Positions 54,601 through 60,600 of a stretch of DNA of 64,000 nucleotides are shown in pieces. The stretch is from Diadophis punctatus similis (taxonomy: Eukaryota > Chordata > Lepidosauria > Squamata > Dipsadidae). The stretch spans positions 1,034,501 to 1,098,500 of the forward strand of contig JALIGW010000029.1 of NCBI GenBank assembly GCA_023053685.1, written 5' to 3'. Below the pieces are notes generated by a model, which saw only the letters and a list, made by a program, of their open reading frames with translations, did not search any database and had not been told where the DNA came from. The translations under genes were made by a program, and so were the position numbers. Every line of letters starts with the position of its first letter. Position 1 is the first letter of the stretch.

Positions 54601-57600
54601 ACTTTTTTTAATAAGGATGGAGATGGGGACAGGTTTAGGCTAAGGCCAAGTAGGCACTGGCCTAGGACTCCAAAGCTTAGGGGGTGCCAACAACCCCCCT
54701 CCTTCCAAATCATTCTAAAGACATAAATCAGTGGATGGCAGAACTATCAATCAATGTGACATATTAATGAATGTGACACATTGGAGAGAAAAATATTTAT
54801 GTGAAATCCTTCAGAAGTTTCTTAGTAAGGGCTGGATAACCTGGATTTTGTTCTCTTCTAAGCAGTGCTCCTCATTTCTGTATCAAATCTCCATCTAGTT
54901 TGAAACAAACTTGTTTGAGACAAGTTTATATCCGAGATCTCCCCCTGTATGTATGTAGTTGAACGTTCTTTTTTAACTCTTTTTAACTTTTTAAAACTCT
55001 TTTTAAATTAAGTTTATTGTTTAGTGTTCTCTTAAAATGTTGTACGCCGCCCTGAGTCCTTAGGGAGTAGGGCGGCATAGAAGAACCTAATAATAATAAT
55101 AAATAAATAAATAAAATCTAAATTGAATGTAACCTTTTGCTCAACTTCCCCATCTTTTCACGTCATCTTCCACTTTATTGGCATGGAGCCAGAGTAGAGT
55201 GACATAGCTTGGCAAAACAAGCACAGCAAGAAGGAATAAAGTTGCCTGATGTTTCACGATGTCCTGTTTTCTAGGGGAGCCTTCTCATACGTGCGGCGAG
55301 TGACCCAAAAAAGCACCGGCTTGGCTTTTGCTGCAAAGTTTATCCCATGCCGGGCCAAAGCCAAAAAATCAGCCCGTCGTGAGCTTGGTATTTTAGCTCA
55401 GTTGGACCATGAACGTATTGTGTACTTCCATGATGCCTTTGAGAAGAGGAACGCCCTCATCATCGTTACCGAGCTGTATCCTCTTTCATTTGTAGTAGGG
55501 CTGCGTAGGCAATGCAATGATCTAGGCCAGGGGTCAGCAACCTTAAACACTCAAAGAGCCACAAAGGTCCTAACCGGAAGTCCCCCGTTCAATTCTGGAG
55601 CCGACTGGAAGTCCGGTTCCCCCACCATAGAGTCTCCTCCTAGCATGGCATCCTTTTTCCTCTACCAGTCCTTACCAAAAGCCCTGTCAATTGTGGAGCT
55701 GACCGGAAAACCCGCCCCTTGCCATAGAACAGTGATGGCGAACCTTTTTTGGTTCGCGTGCTTTAAAGGGGGGAAGCGCGCGCTAGCGCGCGCATACATG
55801 CCCACACCCATTCCCTCCCCCCCACGCATGCGCACAACCCCCCCCCCCCATGCTGCCCCCTGCGCATGTGTACACACACACACACCTGCGCAAAGGCCTT
55901 ACCGGAGCCTGGGACGGTAAAAAAACGACGAAACGGGCAAACCGGAAGTTCGGAAAACGCACTTCCGGTTTGTCCGTTTCGTCATTTTTTGCATTCCGGG
56001 GCTTCAGGAAGCTTCCCTGAACCCTCCGGAGTGCAAAAAACAGCTCACCGGCAAACCGGAAGTGCATTTTTCCGCACTTCCGGTTTGCCGGTGGGCAACG
56101 CTCGCGTGCCCTCCACTATGGCTCCGCATGCCACCTGTGGCACGCGTGCCATAGGTTCGCCATCACGGCCATAGAGTCTCCTCCTGGCACGCCCTGCTTC
56201 CCCCCTCCCCCAACCGGAAGCTCCTCTCAAAGTTGTGGTGCTGACTGGTGACAGGGAGCCACAGCCGAGGGATGAAAGAGCCACATGCAGCTCTAGAGCC
56301 GCAGGTTGCTGACCCCTGATCTAGCCAATAGCCTGTTTTGGTATCATTTGGGTAGGAGTATGTGGAGAACTCCTGGATATGCTTTCTCTGGTCCTGATAT
56401 TTCTAAGCATCTATAATTTAGGATACTGCCAAGGGAAACGGGTCTCTTTTATAGGAAGCCACTGACATTTTAAACCTACTGTTTTCTTTAATGGACTCTT
56501 TAGCTGCACTGGAGAAGAGCTGCTTGAGCGCATTGCGAGGAAGTCCTCTGTGAGCGAATCTGAAGTAAGTGCCAGCTCAAATAATCAATACAGATTCTCC
56601 GAAGCATTTCTACCTGTTCATTGTCATGGGTTTTATTAATTTAAAAAACAAATTACCTCAGTCTTTGCCAATAAAGCATCCCAAGTAGTTTGCATTAAAT
56701 TGAAAATGCAAAAGAGCCTTTGTGCCAAATCGCAATACAAACCATGCAGATAATCTTCCTGTGTTAGAATATATTCAAGAATTAATAGATCTGCAGTAAT
56801 CATCAATTAGTAAATTAAAAAATATGTTGTATCTTGTGTGAAAAAGAGAGAACAAAGAAAATACTAGGTGTATCACTATAATCCATGTAGCTTAGAGGAG
56901 ATCCAATTTCTGAACACCACCTGCTCTACTTTCAGTGCAGGAAGACCTGGTCAAGAGCCCAAGAGGGATTTTAATTTTAATGTGTGTTTTAAGTATCCAG
57001 AGCAATTTAGGTCTTAGGTTTTGGGAATGGACCAAAAGCCCTTGGAATTGTTATTCCCTCCCTCCCTCCCTCAACTGGACATATCTATGCAATTTTCCAG
57101 CAATATTTTTCAAAGTGATTTGCCATTCCCCCTTCCCAGGACTGAGAAAGAAGTGGCTGGCCTAAAGTCAGCCAGTCCCCTGCTTTCTAATCCAGTTGCC
57201 TAAAACACTATACACCAAACTCTTAAAACTGGTAGTACATATTGCAAAAGTTAAAAAAAAATGTTACTAGAACTTAAGCATTTAGGCTATCTCTGCACAG
57301 CTAAGCCCCACATTCTCTTTCAGTCAAGATTATGAATGTGATGAGAGGGATTGTGGTACCATCTCTAATTCCGGATGATACTCCCGCCACCATAACCTCT
57401 GCCTTGTCGTGATTGAGGATTGGTTTGCTTGTTATTTGCCTCTGACTAATCCCCAACAGTGGTTCAACTTTTGGTGACTTCATATGAATTACATCCTGTG
57501 AATGGAAATTTAGAGATGAGATATTTAGTATTACTGAGGACACCTCATTTTGAATTTTGGCCAGAACAGCACTCCATTGGCACTAATTTTGGAAAGGTCT

Positions 57601-60600
57601 CTCCAGATAAACCAAAACCAGAACAGTGTTCCTGCTCCAATTGCAGGCAGGTTATCCAAAAGGGCACGGGTGCCAAACTCACAGCGTCATGTGACGTATC
57701 GTGACGTTTCCCCCCTTTGCTGGGGTGGGTGTGGCCTGCGTGTGACGCATCTGGCCTGCGCAGAACATACCTGCAAAAGGGTAATAATGCAGAAAGCTGG
57801 GGGAAAAGCAACACCTCATTCCTCTTCTCCTCCTCATCCTCAAGGAAATGGTTTCATCTAGGCAACCAAGTAAATTCAGCACCAGTCTCAGCACAAAGTA
57901 TTGGATGAGTGAGGGATAGGAAGGGGAAGCACCTGTTTGCTTGACATGGAGTTACACCAGAGGTGGGTTCCTGCCTGTTTTTGCCGGTGCGGTTAATAGC
58001 TGTTGTTCGGCACAGAGCCGAAGACGCTGCTGCCGTTCGCGGCGCGGGAGCTTTCCCCGGGCGCTTTCCCCGCCCGCATGGAAGCCGCCAATTGCGTTCT
58101 TTTGCCCTCTGCGCATGCAGAACGCTTTGCGCATGCGCAGAGGGCAAAAGAACGCAATTGGCGACTTCCATGCGGGCGGGGAAAGCGCCCGGGGAAAACT
58201 CCCACGCTGCGAACGGCAGCAGCGTCTTCGGCTCTGCGTCGAACAACAGATATTAACCGCATCGGCAGGAACCCACCTCTGAGTTACACTTGATTGTATG
58301 GACACCTCTAATGCCATTGGTTTTTTTGTTTTGTTTTTTCAATTCTCCCTGCAGATCCGCTGCTACATGAGGCAGGTCCTGGAGGGAATTTGTTACCTCC
58401 ACCGCAATGGCATCTTGCATCTTGACATTAAGGTGAGTCTGTTCCAGCATGCTTGCAGTCTCACTTGGTTTTTTGAACTTTTAGCCTATTTTGGCATGAA
58501 CATATAATACTCTGGCTGGCTAACACATTCACTGCAGAATGTGAGAATGCAGTGAATGCAGTTCTCCTCTCTGCAGAGGCAGTGGGAGTTATCTGCTAAA
58601 TCTTACTTTGAGTTGGCTAGCATCTTTGACCACATACAGACCGTATGTCAAAATGGACATGCCCTCATGTGCCATGATGCTAGCTACAATCTATCAGCCA
58701 TGCCATGGCAAGTCTGTAAATAATTCAGATGCTCAGGAGTATCTGGAAAAGCTTATTGCTTCCCTAAGCTTTTGATTTGGGTGGCTTCACTTACTCTTTA
58801 TTGTTCAGTGAAAGGAAGAAGTAGGCTGGATTTACTTTTAGCTGGGGACATGCCACTTTTCCGACAGTGTTTCTCGATTTCAGAACTTTAAGTGTGGCTG
58901 AGGAATTCTGGGAGTTGAAGTCCACATATCTTAAAGTTGAGGAATACTAGGCTAATGAATGGTCTGTAAAGAAGTTCTGATCAGCATAGAAAATAAAAGC
59001 CAACTGAAGTTAATGTTAACTTGTTTTCTGAGAACAAAGGTTCCAAAGCTAATGATGAGACTTTGCCTTTGAAAAAATAATAATGTATAAATCAAAATGA
59101 TGGTTTTCTGTTTCTTCTCTCTCTCTCTCCTTATTTCTAGGGCTATATTGCCTTAGATGGGAGGATCTGAAAGGGCAAAAAACAAAACCCAAACTGGGTG
59201 GTTTAGTTCATTTTGTTCGTTTTATGATATTCTTTTCCTTTGGAGCTTTTTCTTCTCCTCTTATGAGTTAGCAGGGAAGCAACAGATTACTCCTACTGCT
59301 AGATGTATGAGCTGATTCCTAGCAGAGGCATCTTAAATTAAGCAGAGAGGACTACATAATTCCACACCCCTGGCCTATCCTTTTAATAAGACTGAGCACA
59401 GTACTTGGTGGGAGTTGTAATTTGAATAGAAGCAAAAAGGAACAGGTCTTGAATGGCTGGAAAAAATTGAAGAAGTAATCAAATTAGCTGCTGTTGTGCA
59501 AGCTTTTGCTTTTAAAATAAACCTTATTGAAATTTTACCTCATAACTATCAAACAGAAGAAAGTGGGCCTTCGGGAACGGGCATTGCAATACTCTTATCA
59601 TTTCAAGATGGCAACCACTTTTATGAACCATTACCTCAAATTACATTGCTAAAGTTTGCAGATAAAAGCTAAATGGATATGTAGGAAGAATTGAAATATG
59701 TGTTTTCCTTTGCCAGTTTGGCTGCTGTCAGATGAATGATAGCACTGAAATGGAATCACCATGTTATTCACCCATGCCCCATTTTTTTTCTTCCTATAAA
59801 TGTTTCTAAGAGGATAGGATAACATAGAAATAGTATTTCAGCTGTCATAGGAATTATGCCTCCTGTGGCAAGTTGGTATTAATTTGTATTTACCAGCAAA
59901 ATTTCAGGGAGTTGGGGGGAGGGGAACCAGAATTCATGAAGGTTGAATACAACCGGTAGAGAAAGAAGTGCAGCAACCATTTTGGGCTAATGTTACACAT
60001 TTGGAATTTCAGGAGCAGATTTTAGAATTAGTCACACAAATGGTTGACATATAAACATGGCCAATCATAAATAGTTTTCTTTTTGGAAAGAAAACTAAGG
60101 CTTTTTCTCCTGTTTTTTTTCAGGTTTTCTTGTCTATGGCACAATTCACAGTTTTGGACTTTTTCTTTTCCATTATTAGATTTTTGTGATATCAGAAAGG
60201 GAAATGATAGTGTGGATTTGGAACTGTTAATTGGCCCCGAAGCAAGGAAAACGAATAGTTCAAAAGCATTTTTGTCAGATTGTAGGAGCTCGGATTGTTC
60301 AGCATACTTGGGGGAAATGAAAAGTTGCTTAATAAGGGAGTTTCTGAGGTTTCCTAGTAAAAGAATGTTTGGCATTAAAAGTTTTAAGGAAGATATGGAA
60401 GAAACAAAATCAGTGATAATTTCTATTACTTTCTCCAATTTTGATCAGAAATAGAGGATTAATCAGGTGGTGAGGATTAAAAACAAAATAGTTTTCCTTT
60501 TTTTAGTAAATACCTACAGTAACATTGGCTGGACTCCCATCTAAGAAATGCACTTTTATCGGTGCCCATGGGATGAATAATGCAAAGAAGGAAGGCTGTA

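Noticed and set aside
57854..58317. Several 89-130 residue frames on both strands
   Set aside because: They are mirror-image frames of the palindromic element at 57958-58281.
60028..60454. Overlapping 123 and 136 residue frames in the intron before exon 24
   Set aside because: No homology, splice support or domain; chance frames in AT-rich DNA.
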